A DNA stretch of 64,000 nt from an uncultured Pelagibacteraceae bacterium (GCA_902582345.1 CACHRU010000003.1:48815-112814), one strand, 5' to 3'. Shown: positions 44,540 through 54,095, numbered from the stretch's first letter. A program made the numbers and translations. Notes: generated by a model not told the origin, from the letters alone.

Positions 44540-46418
44540 TATTGGAAATTTATTAATTTTTTTTACAGTTGTAACGTCACTACTGGTAATTTTTAAATCA
44601 TCAAAACTCATTCTGAGTTCAGCTAACAGTATTTCAAAAAACATCTACCAACTTTCCATCTTGCAGTCGACTTTCTCAATAATGAGCTTTGTTGTTTTAG
44701 TAATAGGTTTTGTTATTTCTGATTTTTCTTTGATAACGGTTTTTCAAAACTCGCATACTACAAAACCATTAATTTATAAGATTTCTGGTACCTGGGGGAA
44801 TCATGAGGGAAGCCTTCTATTATGGATAAACGTTTTAACTATTTTTTCTTATTTATTTTTAGTTTTCAGCAAAAAGTTTAACAATGAATTTAGACTTGGA
44901 ACAATAATAACACAAAATTTTTTATTATTAGGTTTCTTGGCATTTCTATTATTTAATTCCAATCCTTTTAGTTATATTTTCCCTGTTCCATTAGAGGGTC
45001 TAGGATTAAATCCCATTTTGCAGGATCCGGCGTTAGCAATTCATCCTCCATTGCTCTATGTTGGATTTGTTGGTTCATCAATTTACTTTTCAGCGGCAAT
45101 ATCTTCTTTATTTACTAATTTTGGTGGAAAGCAATTTGCTTTATCTATTAAACCTTGGGTAATTATATCATGGGTTTTTCAAACTCTAGGAATTCTCGTT
45201 GGGTCGATCTGGGCCTATTATGAACTTGGCTGGGGAGGGTTCTGGTTTTGGGATCCAGTAGAGAATGCTTCTTTGATGCCGTGGTTTGTAATGACTGCTT
45301 TAATGCACTCACTCATTGTTTTAGAGAAAAGAGGTACACTTTATAATTGGGTAGTTATAATGTGCCTAACCACTTTTACATTAACAGTAACTGGTACTTT
45401 TCTAGTTAGATCTGGAATATTAAACTCAGTTCATACATTTGCTAATGATCCATCAAGAGGTTTATTTATTCTTATGTTTTTAAGTGTAATGATTTTATTT
45501 TCAATAATCACTTTTCTAAAAAAATTTAAGCTCCAAAACTATTTAATTGAAACTCAAAGCAAAGAAACTTTAATTTTATTAAATAATTGGATAATGATAT
45601 TTTTTCTAGCCACAATATTAATTGGTACAGTTTATCCAATTTTTACTGAGGTCTTAATAAATTCAAAAATATCAGTAGGCCCACCATTTTATAATACAAT
45701 ATTAATTCCTGTGGTAATTCCAATTTTATTTTTAATGGCAGTCGCTCCTAGAGTAGGTTGGATAAAAGCTAAATTTAGCATATCATATTACTCATTACTC
45801 GTAGTTTTATTTGCTTTATTAATAAATTTCTTGATACAAAAAGCATTCAAAAGTTACAGTTGGTATTCAAATTTAATAATTATTTCATCTATTTTTCTTA
45901 TAATTTACACATTAATTGATTTATTTAGAGGAAATTTTAAAAAAGATTTAAACAATAGACTTTCCAGAATAATATCTCACCTAGGTTTTGGACTTTTAAT
46001 TTTTTTTATTGGAATAAATCATACACTTACTATTGAAAAAGATTTTAATTTGAAAGTTGGAGAAACGAAGAATTTTTTAAACTATCAAATAAAATTTAAG
46101 TCCTTGGATTTAGAAGAGAAAAAAAATTATAAAGCTGTAGTAGGAAATTTTGAAATTTTAAATAAGATGAAAAAAAAAAGTGAAAAATTAACTCCCGAGA
46201 TAAGAATTTACGATAGACCTGAAACTATTACATATGAAGCTTCTATCAAGTCTAACATTTCTCATGATTTATATTTAACAATGAGCAATATACAAAGAAC
46301 AGAATTTTATAATATAAAATTTCAAGAAAAACCGTTTATGATTTGGATTTGGGTTTCTGTTATCCTTATTGCTCTTGGTGGAATTACAAAAGTATTTAGA
46401 AATGAATCGAATACTTAA
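44529..46418 (+). CDS. ccmF: Haem lyase subunit CcmF
   Basis: Large inner-membrane subunit that ligates haem to apocytochrome c. The 629-residue protein has ~14 hydrophobic segments. The WWD domain is GWGGFWFWDPVENASLMPW (about 233-251), preceded by GTWGNHEGSLLLWI (about 88-101) and 'DPALAIHPPLLYVGFVG' with a haem-ligand His. It overlaps ccmE and ccmG at its ends. Confidence 0.97.
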   Translation: MLSNIGNLLIFFTVVTSLLVIFKSSKLILSSANSISKNIYQLSILQSTFSIMSFVVLVIGFVISDFSLITVFQNSHTTKPLIYKISGTWGNHEGSLLLWINVLTIFSYLFLVFSKKFNNEFRLGTIITQNFLLLGFLAFLLFNSNPFSYIFPVPLEGLGLNPILQDPALAIHPPLLYVGFVGSSIYFSAAISSLFTNFGGKQFALSIKPWVIISWVFQTLGILVGSIWAYYELGWGGFWFWDPVENASLMPWFVMTALMHSLIVLEKRGTLYNWVVIMCLTTFTLTVTGTFLVRSGILNSVHTFANDPSRGLFILMFLSVMILFSIITFLKKFKLQNYLIETQSKETLILLNNWIMIFFLATILIGTVYPIFTEVLINSKISVGPPFYNTILIPVVIPILFLMAVAPRVGWIKAKFSISYYSLLVVLFALLINFLIQKAFKSYSWYSNLIIISSIFLIIYTLIDLFRGNFKKDLNNRLSRIISHLGFGLLIFFIGINHTLTIEKDFNLKVGETKNFLNYQIKFKSLDLEEKKNYKAVVGNFEILNKMKKKSEKLTPEIRIYDRPETITYEASIKSNISHDLYLTMSNIQRTEFYNIKFQEKPFMIWIWVSVILIALGGITKVFRNESNT

Positions 46419-46923
46419 ATATATATCAATACTTTCCCTACCAATTTTTATTTTGCTAATATTTTTTTTAGCTTTAGAAAGAGAAAATCAATATACCACC
46501 AAAAATTTAGTTGGAAAAAAAATTCAAGATTTTGAACTAAAATCTCTCAACCAAGAAAATTTTATCAATCAAGAGAGCTTAATAGGAAATAATTATACTT
46601 TAATAAATTTTTGGGCTTCCTGGTGTGCTCCTTGCAGAGAAGAAAACAGCGCTTTGATAAAAATTAAAAATCAACTTGGTTTAAAAATACTAGGAATTAA
46701 CTTTAAAGATAAGAAAAATCATGCGAAAAATTTTCTAAAAGATTATGGAAATCCTTACTATACTATAGGTATAGATAAAGACGGAACAACATCAGTAAAT
46801 TTTGGAGTTTTCGGAATACCAGAAAGTATTCTAATTGATAAAAATTTTATAATTTTAAAAAAATTTATTGGACCAATTGAGGAAGAAGATTTTATGGAAA
46901 TAAAAAATATAATAAATAAATAA
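46402..46923 (+). CDS. ccmG: Thiol:disulfide oxidoreductase CcmG/DsbE
   Basis: Membrane-anchored thioredoxin that reduces apocytochrome c before haem attachment. Start taken at ATG 46402 (MNRILKYIS), 17 bases inside ccmF. The 173-residue protein has one N-terminal TM, the active site INFWASWCAPCREE (about 66-79), and the cis-Pro loop VFGIPESILID with the characteristic acidic residue. The FGVFGIPE order is typical of DsbE. Confidence 0.95.
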   Translation: MNRILKYISILSLPIFILLIFFLALERENQYTTKNLVGKKIQDFELKSLNQENFINQESLIGNNYTLINFWASWCAPCREENSALIKIKNQLGLKILGINFKDKKNHAKNFLKDYGNPYYTIGIDKDGTTSVNFGVFGIPESILIDKNFIILKKFIGPIEEEDFMEIKNIINK

Positions 46924-46925
46924 AA

Positions 46926-47291
46926 ATGAAAAACTTTTTACTACAATTATTCTTTTTATTATTTGTGAACAACGCGCTACTTTGCATGGAGAAAAATGAT
47001 CAAGAATTAAAAATTTTTAAAAATTTAAGATGTCTGATATGTCAAGGACAGTCTGTCGCAGATTCAAATTCGGATTTTGCCCAAACTATCAAACTTGTTG
47101 TTAAGGATAAGTTGAAAGATGGAAAATCTGAAAATGAAATTTATGATTTTTTAGTAAGCAAATACGGTGAATGGATTGTTTATAAGCCACAAATGAATAA
47201 AACGAACTTTATTTTATGGGCTTCACCATATTTAATACTGATTTCAGGTTTAATTTTATTTTTTTATTTAATGAGAAAAAGGCATAAATAA
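46926..47291 (+). CDS. ccmH: Cytochrome c maturation protein CcmH
   Basis: Periplasmic thiol protein acting with CcmF and CcmG. The 121-residue form has a signal peptide/anchor, the motif NLRCLICQGQSVADSNSD (Cys pair LRCxxC, about 34-51), a three-helix domain with YGEWIVYKP, and a C-terminal TM (ILWASPYLILISGLILFFYL). No ccmI-like TPR extension is present. It is the last ccm gene here; a new transcription unit probably starts at 47343. Confidence 0.95.
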   Translation: MKNFLLQLFFLLFVNNALLCMEKNDQELKIFKNLRCLICQGQSVADSNSDFAQTIKLVVKDKLKDGKSENEIYDFLVSKYGEWIVYKPQMNKTNFILWASPYLILISGLILFFYLMRKRHK

Positions 47292-47342
47292 AAAGTATTT
47301 TTAAAGGTGTACATTTCATAATTAAGATAGTATTTTTTTGAT

Positions 47343-48116
47343 ATGAAAATAAAATTGCTAGTTTATTTATTTGTCGGATTTTTAACAATAAGTCCAAATG
47401 TTGTCTCAGCAGGTATTTTGCCTTCAGCTGAAACTATTTTTGGAAAAGATTTAGCTGAAAAAATATTTGGGAAAAAAGAGAACAAAAAAGAAAATGTAGA
47501 CAATTCATTAGGGACAGAAAAAAAGAAAAAAAAAATTCAAATTCTACCTAGTGCAGAAACAATATTTGGAAAAGACCTTGCGGATAGGATATTTGGCAAA
47601 AATGATAATCAAAAAGTAAAAAGGGATGACAAGGTTTCAAAAGAACAAGAAAAAATAAATAAGATGATAGCAAAACAATATTCAAACAATGATATTTCAT
47701 TTTATACAGGACAGTTCGATATTTCAGATGAAATTGGTGACGATAAGACTAATCTAATAGGCTTTGAGCATAAAAACCCAAATTTACTTAGAGAAACCTT
47801 CCTAGGTAAGTTTTCACCTATAACAGGAGCATTCTTGACTGGTAAAGGTTCATCTTATTTATACACTGGCGTTGAAGGTCAATATAATATTGGGCCTGTA
47901 AAAATATTGCCAAGTTTTTCACCAGGCTATTATCAAAAAGGTGATGGCAAAGATTTAGGTGATGTTCTTGAGTTTAAAAGCGAAATTAAGATTGGATTTG
48001 ATATTTTAGAAAATTCCAAAATTGGATATAGCTACAGCCATATTTCCAATAACGATTGGGGAGATGTAAACCCTGGAACGGATAATCAATCAATTACATT
48101 TTCAAAGAGATTTTAA
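47343..48116 (+). CDS. PagL-like acyloxyacyl hydrolase with duplicated N-terminal motif
   Basis: Predicted outer-membrane lipid A deacylase-like barrel. In 257 residues: a signal peptide to about residue 23, then a 20-residue motif ILPSAETIFGKDLAEKIFGK (25-44) repeated at 67-86 with two changes, each followed by a Lys/Asp-rich linker. The rest (from ~105) reads as short amphipathic strands ending GYSYSHISNNDWGDVNPGTD, where His233-x-Ser235-Asn fits PagL's catalytic H-x-S and 'NPG' follows. Function of the repeats is unknown. Confidence 0.65.
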   Translation: MKIKLLVYLFVGFLTISPNVVSAGILPSAETIFGKDLAEKIFGKKENKKENVDNSLGTEKKKKKIQILPSAETIFGKDLADRIFGKNDNQKVKRDDKVSKEQEKINKMIAKQYSNNDISFYTGQFDISDEIGDDKTNLIGFEHKNPNLLRETFLGKFSPITGAFLTGKGSSYLYTGVEGQYNIGPVKILPSFSPGYYQKGDGKDLGDVLEFKSEIKIGFDILENSKIGYSYSHISNNDWGDVNPGTDNQSITFSKRF

Positions 48117-48117
48117 A

Positions 48118-49269
48118 ATGTCATTAAAAAATTGCCATAATTTTGATGACTTTAGAAAACTTGCAAAAAGAAAACTTCCAAGTCCAATTTTTCATTATAT
48201 TGATGGAGCGGCAGATGATGAAGTTACGTATAGAAGAAATACTAGCGCTTTCGATGATGTTGATTTGGTTCCAAATGTTTTAAGGGGAGTCGAGAATATT
48301 GATTTATCCACTACAATATTTGGTAAGAAACTTGATCTTCCTTTTTATCTCTCACCTACAGCTTTACAACGATTATTTCACTACGACGGTGAGCGTGCAG
48401 TCGGAAAAGCTGCTCAGAAATACAACACAATGTTTGGAGTTTCGGCCTTAGCAACCGTTAGTGTTGAAGAAATTTCATCAATGATAAATACACCAAAAAT
48501 GTTTCAATTTTATTTCCATAAAGATAGAGGATTGAACACTTCTTGCCTAGAAAGGGCAAAAGCTGCAAAATTTGATGTAATGGCTTTAACTGTAGATACT
48601 ATTACGGGAGGAAATCGTGAAAGAGATTTAAGAACCGGATTTACATCTCCTCCAAGATTAACCTTATCTAGTTTATTTAGTTTTGCAACAAAACCTATGT
48701 GGGGAATAAACTATTTAACAAAAGGTAAATTTGAATTACCTCATATACAAGATTACCTAGAGGCCGGTACAAGCACTAATACATCTATCGGAAATTATTT
48801 TTCCACAATGCTTGATCAATCTATGAATTGGAAGGATGCAGAAAAATTATGCTCTCAATGGGGAGGTCATTTTGCATTAAAAGGAGTAATGAGCGTTGAG
48901 GATGCTAAAAGAGCAGTTGATATTGGTTGCACTGGTATAATGGTTTCTAATCATGGAGGAAGACAACTAGACGGATCAAGATCTCCTTTCGATCAACTTG
49001 CAGAAATTGTTGATGCGGTTGGGGACAAACTAGATGTGATATGTGAAGGTGGTATACATCGAGGAACGCATATGCTTAAAGCATTGTCATTAGGTGCAAA
49101 AGCATGTTCAGGAGGAAGACTTTATTTGTATGCTTTAGCTGCAGCTGGACAAGCTGGCGTCGAGAGAGCTTTAGGTCAGTACAAAGCTGAATTAGAAAGA
49201 GACATGAAGTTGATGGGTTGTACGAAAATAAGTGAACTTAGTAGAAAAAATTTAAGATTCAGAAAGTAA
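48118..49269 (+). CDS. FMN-dependent 2-hydroxyacid oxidase/dehydrogenase, copy 1
   Basis: Oxidises L-2-hydroxyacids such as lactate or glycolate (LldD/glycolate-oxidase family). The 383-residue barrel keeps the catalytic set: Tyr in IFHYIDGAADDE, MFQFYFHKD, LTVDTITGGNRERD, FALKGVMS (Lys), and VSNHGGRQLDGSRSP with the base His. The FMN-phosphate loop reads CEGGIHRGTH, with His where the family usually has Arg. It starts one base after the preceding stop and is five bases before copy 2. Confidence 0.93.
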   Translation: MSLKNCHNFDDFRKLAKRKLPSPIFHYIDGAADDEVTYRRNTSAFDDVDLVPNVLRGVENIDLSTTIFGKKLDLPFYLSPTALQRLFHYDGERAVGKAAQKYNTMFGVSALATVSVEEISSMINTPKMFQFYFHKDRGLNTSCLERAKAAKFDVMALTVDTITGGNRERDLRTGFTSPPRLTLSSLFSFATKPMWGINYLTKGKFELPHIQDYLEAGTSTNTSIGNYFSTMLDQSMNWKDAEKLCSQWGGHFALKGVMSVEDAKRAVDIGCTGIMVSNHGGRQLDGSRSPFDQLAEIVDAVGDKLDVICEGGIHRGTHMLKALSLGAKACSGGRLYLYALAAAGQAGVERALGQYKAELERDMKLMGCTKISELSRKNLRFRK

Positions 49270-49274
49270 AGTTA

Positions 49275-50429
49275 ATGGATCTAAAAGATTGTTATAATTT
49301 TGAAGATTTCAGAAAAATAGCTAAGAAAAAACTACCCGAGCCGATTTTTCATTATATAGATGGCGGCTCAGATGACGAATTAACTTTAAAGAGAAATACA
49401 GAGTCATTTTCAAAATGTGACCTTGTTCCAAATATTCTCGCTAGCGTTGGCGAGCCAGATTTATCAACTACTGTTATGGGAACTAAGATTGATATGCCTC
49501 TATTCTTGTCTCCAACTGCAATGCAAAGACTTTATCATCATGATGGTGATAAAGCATCTGCACGAGCTGCAGAAAAATTTGGTACTTTTTACAGCATGTC
49601 CACGATGGCAACGTCTTCCATAGAGGAAATATCAAATATTTCAGGAGGACCTAAAATGTTTCAACTTTATATTCATAAAGATCAATCACTAACAGATAAT
49701 TTAATTGATAGATGTAAAAGCTCTGGTTTTAAATCATTATGTCTTACTGTTGATACTGTTGTTGCAGGTAATAGGGAAAGAGATCATAAATGGGGTTTTA
49801 CTACCCCGCCTAAATTAAATCTTAAAAGTGTAATGAGTTTTGCTACACATCCAAGGTGGACATTAAATTACCTCTTAAACAAAAAATTTGAACTAGCAAA
49901 TGTCTCTCATTTTACAAAAAAAGGTTCCTCAATTGCAAAAGGGGTAATGGAATATATAAATGAACAGTATGATCCAGCAATGAGTTGGAAAGATGCTGAG
50001 TACTGCGTAAAAAGATGGAAGGGCCCATTTGCTTTAAAGGGAGTGATGTCGGTAGAGGATGCTAAGAGAGCGATTGAGATCGGAGCTACAGCCATTATGT
50101 TATCAAATCATGGGGGAAGACAATTAGATGGATCAAGATCTCCATTTGATCAGCTAAAAGCTATTGTGGATGCTGTAGGAGGTAAAATTGAAATTATAGT
50201 AGATGGAGGGATAAGAAGAGGAACACACGTTTTAAAAGCTTTATCATTAGGAGCAACCGCTTGTAGCTTTGGAAAAGGATTTCTATTCGCGTTGAGCGCG
50301 GGAGGTCAAAAAGGGGTAGAAATGATACTTCAAAGAATGAAAGAGGAAATTAGAAGGGACATGATTTTATTGGGCAAAAAAAACATTGCAGACTTGAGCA
50401 TAAATAATATTGCATTTAGAGACAACTAA
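49275..50429 (+). CDS. FMN-dependent 2-hydroxyacid oxidase/dehydrogenase, copy 2
   Basis: Tandem paralogue of the preceding gene, 384 residues and colinear along its length. The active-site set is complete (IFHYIDGGSDDE, MFQLYIHKD, LTVDTVVAGNRERD, FALKGVMS, LSNHGGRQLDGSRSP). Here the phosphate loop keeps the Arg (VDGGIRRGTH), but the later 'GRP' element reads GKGFLFAL, the reverse of copy 1. The two probably differ in substrate (e.g. glycolate, lactate or longer 2-hydroxyacids); which is which cannot be read from sequence. Confidence 0.93.
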   Translation: MDLKDCYNFEDFRKIAKKKLPEPIFHYIDGGSDDELTLKRNTESFSKCDLVPNILASVGEPDLSTTVMGTKIDMPLFLSPTAMQRLYHHDGDKASARAAEKFGTFYSMSTMATSSIEEISNISGGPKMFQLYIHKDQSLTDNLIDRCKSSGFKSLCLTVDTVVAGNRERDHKWGFTTPPKLNLKSVMSFATHPRWTLNYLLNKKFELANVSHFTKKGSSIAKGVMEYINEQYDPAMSWKDAEYCVKRWKGPFALKGVMSVEDAKRAIEIGATAIMLSNHGGRQLDGSRSPFDQLKAIVDAVGGKIEIIVDGGIRRGTHVLKALSLGATACSFGKGFLFALSAGGQKGVEMILQRMKEEIRRDMILLGKKNIADLSINNIAFRDN

Positions 50430-50444
50430 ATTTATAAAAATGAT

Positions 50445-51611
50445 ATGAAACTAGCAAAAAGTTTAAATAGATTAGGAACGGAAACAGCTTTTAGCGTTCT
50501 TGCTGAAGCAAAAAAATTAGAGGCAGCAGGTAAACCAATGATACATCTTGGATTGGGGCAACCTGACTTTAAAACTCCGAAACATATTGTTGAGGCTGCA
50601 AAGAAAGCATTAGACGACGGTCATCATGGATATGTTTTATCAAATGGAATCCTTGAATGCAGACAAGCTGTGGCTAGAAAAATTAAAAAATTGTATAATC
50701 AGGAAATTGATCCAGAAAGAATTATTATCATGCCGGGAGGAAAACCTACCATGAGTTATGCAATCCAATGTTTTGGTGAACCAGGAGTAGAAATTATTCA
50801 TCCGACACCTGCATTCCCGATTTATGAGTCGATGATTAATTTTACGGGATCAAAAGCTGTCCCATACGATTTGACAGAAGACAAAGATCTAAAATTTAAT
50901 CCAGAAAAAATTTTATCATTAATTACTGACAAGACAAGATTGTTAGTTTTAATAAATCCAAATAACCCAACAGGTAGTTTTGTTGAAAAATCAGACATAG
51001 ATGTTTTAGCTGAAGGACTTAAAAAACATCCTCACGTAACTATTTTAAGCGATGAGATTTATAGTAGACAAATTTTCGATGGCAAAGAAATGCCTACATT
51101 CTTCAACTACCCAGAGTTAAGAGAGAGATTAATAGTTCTTGAGGGATGGAGTAAAGCGTATTCTATGACAGGTTGGAGATTAGGCTGGAGTTTCTGGCCG
51201 AAGAATTTAGTTGAACATGTAAATAAATTATTAATAAATAGCGTTTCATGTGTGAATGCAGCAGCTCAGTTTGCAGGTATCGCAGCCCTAGATGGATCTG
51301 ATGACTCAATAGACGAAATGATGAAAAAGTTTACAATTAGAAGAAAGCTTATTCATGATGGATTGAATAATTTGCCAGGAGTTGAATGTAGTTTGCCCGG
51401 AGGAGCATTTTATGCTTTCCCTAAAGTGATAGGTACAGGAATGAATGGAGCAGAGTTTGCAAAAAAATGTATGCATGAGGCAGGTGTCGCTATAGTGCCT
51501 GGAACAGCTTTTGGAAAAACTGCAAAAGATTATGTAAGATTTAGTTTTGCAGCATCTCAGGCTAACATATCTCAAGCATTAGAGAATATAAAAAAAATGT
51601 TAGCTAAATAA
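50445..51611 (+). CDS. PLP-dependent class I/II aminotransferase
   Basis: Aspartate-aminotransferase-family enzyme of 388 residues. Visible are LGLGQPDFKTPKHIVEA (about 34-50), NPNNPTGSF, SDEIYSRQIF, the PLP lysine in EGWSKAYSMTGWRLGW (Lys about 233), and YVRFSFAAS with the substrate Arg. Set between 2-hydroxyacid oxidases and D-hydroxyacid enzymes, it could interconvert the resulting 2-oxoacids and amino acids. Substrate is uncertain. Confidence 0.92.
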   Translation: MKLAKSLNRLGTETAFSVLAEAKKLEAAGKPMIHLGLGQPDFKTPKHIVEAAKKALDDGHHGYVLSNGILECRQAVARKIKKLYNQEIDPERIIIMPGGKPTMSYAIQCFGEPGVEIIHPTPAFPIYESMINFTGSKAVPYDLTEDKDLKFNPEKILSLITDKTRLLVLINPNNPTGSFVEKSDIDVLAEGLKKHPHVTILSDEIYSRQIFDGKEMPTFFNYPELRERLIVLEGWSKAYSMTGWRLGWSFWPKNLVEHVNKLLINSVSCVNAAAQFAGIAALDGSDDSIDEMMKKFTIRRKLIHDGLNNLPGVECSLPGGAFYAFPKVIGTGMNGAEFAKKCMHEAGVAIVPGTAFGKTAKDYVRFSFAASQANISQALENIKKMLAK

Positions 51612-51648
51612 GCTGTATTTTCCCTAAATTTCAATTAATATCAAAATT

Positions 51649-53022
51649 ATGAATGAACAAGTACAGTCTGAATTAAAAAAAATTTTTAATGGTAGATTTT
51701 CAACGTCTGTTTCTACAAGGTCCAATTATGCAAGAGGTGAAGATACTTTTGATCCTGTTTTATCTCAAGCTGTAGTTTTTCCCGAAACTAACGAGGAAGT
51801 TTCTAAAATTTTAAAACTTTGTAATCATCATAAAATTCCCGTAGTACCATTTGGGACCGGAACTTCTTTAGAGGGCAATGTCGTAGGAAATGAGAATGGT
51901 ATTACGATTTCTTTAGAAAAAATGAATAAAATTTTAAATGTAAATGTAGAAGATTTTGACTGTAGAGTACAAGCTTGTGTAACTAAAGAACAGTTAAATG
52001 ATTATTTAAGAGAAGATGGTGTTTTCTTTCCAATAGACCCAGGAGCAAATGCAGCAATTGGTGGAATGGCGTCAACATCAGCCTCAGGAACAATGGCTGT
52101 AAAATACGGTACAATGAAAACAGTTATTACTGGATTAACAGTTGTTTTGCCAAATGGAGATATTATCAACACTGGAAGTAGAACAAAAAAAACATCTGCC
52201 GGTTACAATTTAACAAATTTATATATAGGCTCTGAAGGAACACTCGGAATAATTACTGAAATACAATTAAGATTGTCCCCTATTCCTGAAAGCATAATGA
52301 GTGCAGTTTGCCATTTTCAAAATTTAGAAGAGGCCGTTAGAACAGCTCAACAAATTATTCAATACGGCATACCTATAGCTCGTATTGAAATGCTCAATAA
52401 AGATCAAATGGATATAAGTATTAACTATTCAAAATTGAAAGATCTTAAAGTATTACCAACTTTGTTTTTTGAATTTCATGGATCAGAGTCATCAAACAAA
52501 GAGCATGTTAAAGTGGTTGAAGAAATTTCAAAAGATAATAAGGGAAGCTCTTTTAAGTGGGCAAAAGATCTCGCGGAGAGAAATAAATTATGGCAAGCTC
52601 GATGGGATGTCTATTACTCTGTTAAAGCTCTGATCAAGAATGGAAGAGTTTATTCAACGGATGTTTGTCTTCCAATTTCAAAAATAACTGAATGCGTTAA
52701 GTTTGCCGAAGAAGAAACAAAAAAATTTGGGTTACGGGCTCCTATGGTTGGACATTTAGGTGATGGTAATTTTCACGTAATTTTACCATATGATCCTCAA
52801 AAAAAAGAAACTTATAAAAAGATTAGAGAATTTAGTGATCTATTAATTAAAAAAACATTAGAATTAAATGGCACAATCACGGGAGAACATGGAGTTGGAC
52901 TTCACAAAAAAGAATATCTTATAAAAGAACATGGAGATAATATACCAATAATGAAATCTATAAAAAGAACTCTTGACCCAAATAACATAATGAATCCTGG
53001 TAAGATTTTTGATTTAAATTAG
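51649..53022 (+). CDS. FAD-linked D-2-hydroxyacid dehydrogenase (GlcD/D-lactate dehydrogenase type)
   Basis: Flavoprotein of the VAO/PCMH fold that oxidises D-lactate or glycolate. The 457-residue protein has the FAD motifs VVPFGTGTSLEGNVVG (about 64-79), DPGANAAIGGMASTSASGTMAVKYG (in parts), GSEGTLGIITE, and the C-terminal VGHLGDGNFHVIL and GEHGVGLHKKEYL with the conserved His residues. It complements the two L-specific FMN enzymes. glcE and glcF subunits are absent here. Confidence 0.93.
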   Translation: MNEQVQSELKKIFNGRFSTSVSTRSNYARGEDTFDPVLSQAVVFPETNEEVSKILKLCNHHKIPVVPFGTGTSLEGNVVGNENGITISLEKMNKILNVNVEDFDCRVQACVTKEQLNDYLREDGVFFPIDPGANAAIGGMASTSASGTMAVKYGTMKTVITGLTVVLPNGDIINTGSRTKKTSAGYNLTNLYIGSEGTLGIITEIQLRLSPIPESIMSAVCHFQNLEEAVRTAQQIIQYGIPIARIEMLNKDQMDISINYSKLKDLKVLPTLFFEFHGSESSNKEHVKVVEEISKDNKGSSFKWAKDLAERNKLWQARWDVYYSVKALIKNGRVYSTDVCLPISKITECVKFAEEETKKFGLRAPMVGHLGDGNFHVILPYDPQKKETYKKIREFSDLLIKKTLELNGTITGEHGVGLHKKEYLIKEHGDNIPIMKSIKRTLDPNNIMNPGKIFDLN

Positions 53023-53030
53023 AAACTCAA

Positions 53031-53984
53031 ATGAAAAAAATTCTTATTACTAGAAGACTACTTAGATCTTGTGAAGACAGAGCTGCAAAAATGTTTGATG
53101 CAAAATTTAATTCTAATGATGAATTACATTCACAAGAAAAACTAATAAAACTCAGTGAAGGATGCGATGGAGTTTTATCTGCGCTAACAGATAAATTAGA
53201 TGCAGAAACAATAAACAGATTACCAGATACCGTAAAAATATTATCAAACTTTGCAGTTGGATTTGGAAATATTGATTTAGAAGCAGCAAAAAAAAGAAAT
53301 ATTATTGTAACTAATACACCTGAAGTTTTGACTGACGCTACTGCAGAAATTGGTATCTTACTAATTCTAGGTGCATGCAGGAGAGCACCTGAGGGGATAG
53401 AAGCAGCTAAAGAGTCTAATTGGAAATGGTCAGCTGACTATCTGATAGGTAAGCAATTGACAGGTACAAGATTAGGAATTTTAGGGATGGGTAGGATAGG
53501 ACAAAAAATAGCAAAAATAGCAAAATCTTTAGGCATGATAATTCATTATCATAATCGATCGAAACTAAGTGAAAGTAAAGAAAATGGTGCTATTTACCAC
53601 AAGGATTTAAAAAGTTTAATGAGCGTTTCAGATGTGTTGTCAGTATGTTGTCCTGCAACAAAAGAGACAACTAATTTAATTAATAAAAAAACTTTGGAAT
53701 ACTTGCCTTCCGGAGCAGTTGTAACCAATGTAGCTAGAGGTGATATTGTAGATGATAATGCCTTAATAGATGCTCTTAATTCTCGAAAAGTTTATGCTGT
53801 TGGATTAGATGTTTATCAAGGAGAACCAAATTTAAATCCAGGTTATTTAAAACATAAAAGTGCTTTCATTCTCCCTCACCTTGGAAGTGCTTCAAAACAA
53901 ACAAGAACTGCGATGGGAAATTTAGCTATAGATAACATTGATGAGTTTTTTAAAACTGGAAGCTGTAAAAACAAAGTAAATTAA
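53031..53984 (+). CDS. NAD(P)-dependent D-2-hydroxyacid dehydrogenase (glyoxylate/hydroxypyruvate reductase type)
   Basis: Reduces 2-oxoacids such as glyoxylate or hydroxypyruvate to D-2-hydroxyacids, or the reverse. The 317-residue protein shows NFAVGFGNIDLEAAKKR, the Rossmann motif LGILGMGRIGQKIAK (about 145-159), VVTNVARGDIVDD with the catalytic Arg, YQGEPNLNP with Glu, and LPHLGSAS with the His. It follows the FAD enzyme by eight bases, forming a D-2-hydroxyacid pair. Confidence 0.94.
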   Translation: MKKILITRRLLRSCEDRAAKMFDAKFNSNDELHSQEKLIKLSEGCDGVLSALTDKLDAETINRLPDTVKILSNFAVGFGNIDLEAAKKRNIIVTNTPEVLTDATAEIGILLILGACRRAPEGIEAAKESNWKWSADYLIGKQLTGTRLGILGMGRIGQKIAKIAKSLGMIIHYHNRSKLSESKENGAIYHKDLKSLMSVSDVLSVCCPATKETTNLINKKTLEYLPSGAVVTNVARGDIVDDNALIDALNSRKVYAVGLDVYQGEPNLNPGYLKHKSAFILPHLGSASKQTRTAMGNLAIDNIDEFFKTGSCKNKVN

Positions 53985-54065
53985 ACATTAATTCTTATAT
54001 TCTAGCTTAAGTTGTACGCGAAATTATTTAAATTTTGGTGAGACTCTCAAAAATTTATATGTTTA

Positions 54066-54081
54066 AATAATTATAATTATT
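54066..54081. promoter_or_regulatory. 16-bp AT palindrome upstream of dctP
   Basis: AATAATTATAATTATT is a perfect 16-base palindrome, nine bases before the GGGGG ribosome site of dctP. It could be an operator or part of the leader, but in DNA this AT-rich such palindromes also arise by chance. Confidence 0.3.
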
Positions 54082-54090
54082 AATAATTAA

Positions 54091-54095
54091 GGGGG
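54091..54095 (+). promoter_or_regulatory. GGGGG ribosome-binding site of dctP
   Basis: Five G ending five bases before the dctP ATG, the same arrangement as at the symporter small subunit (24880-24884). It stands out because most genes here have A-rich or no Shine-Dalgarno sequences. Confidence 0.6.
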
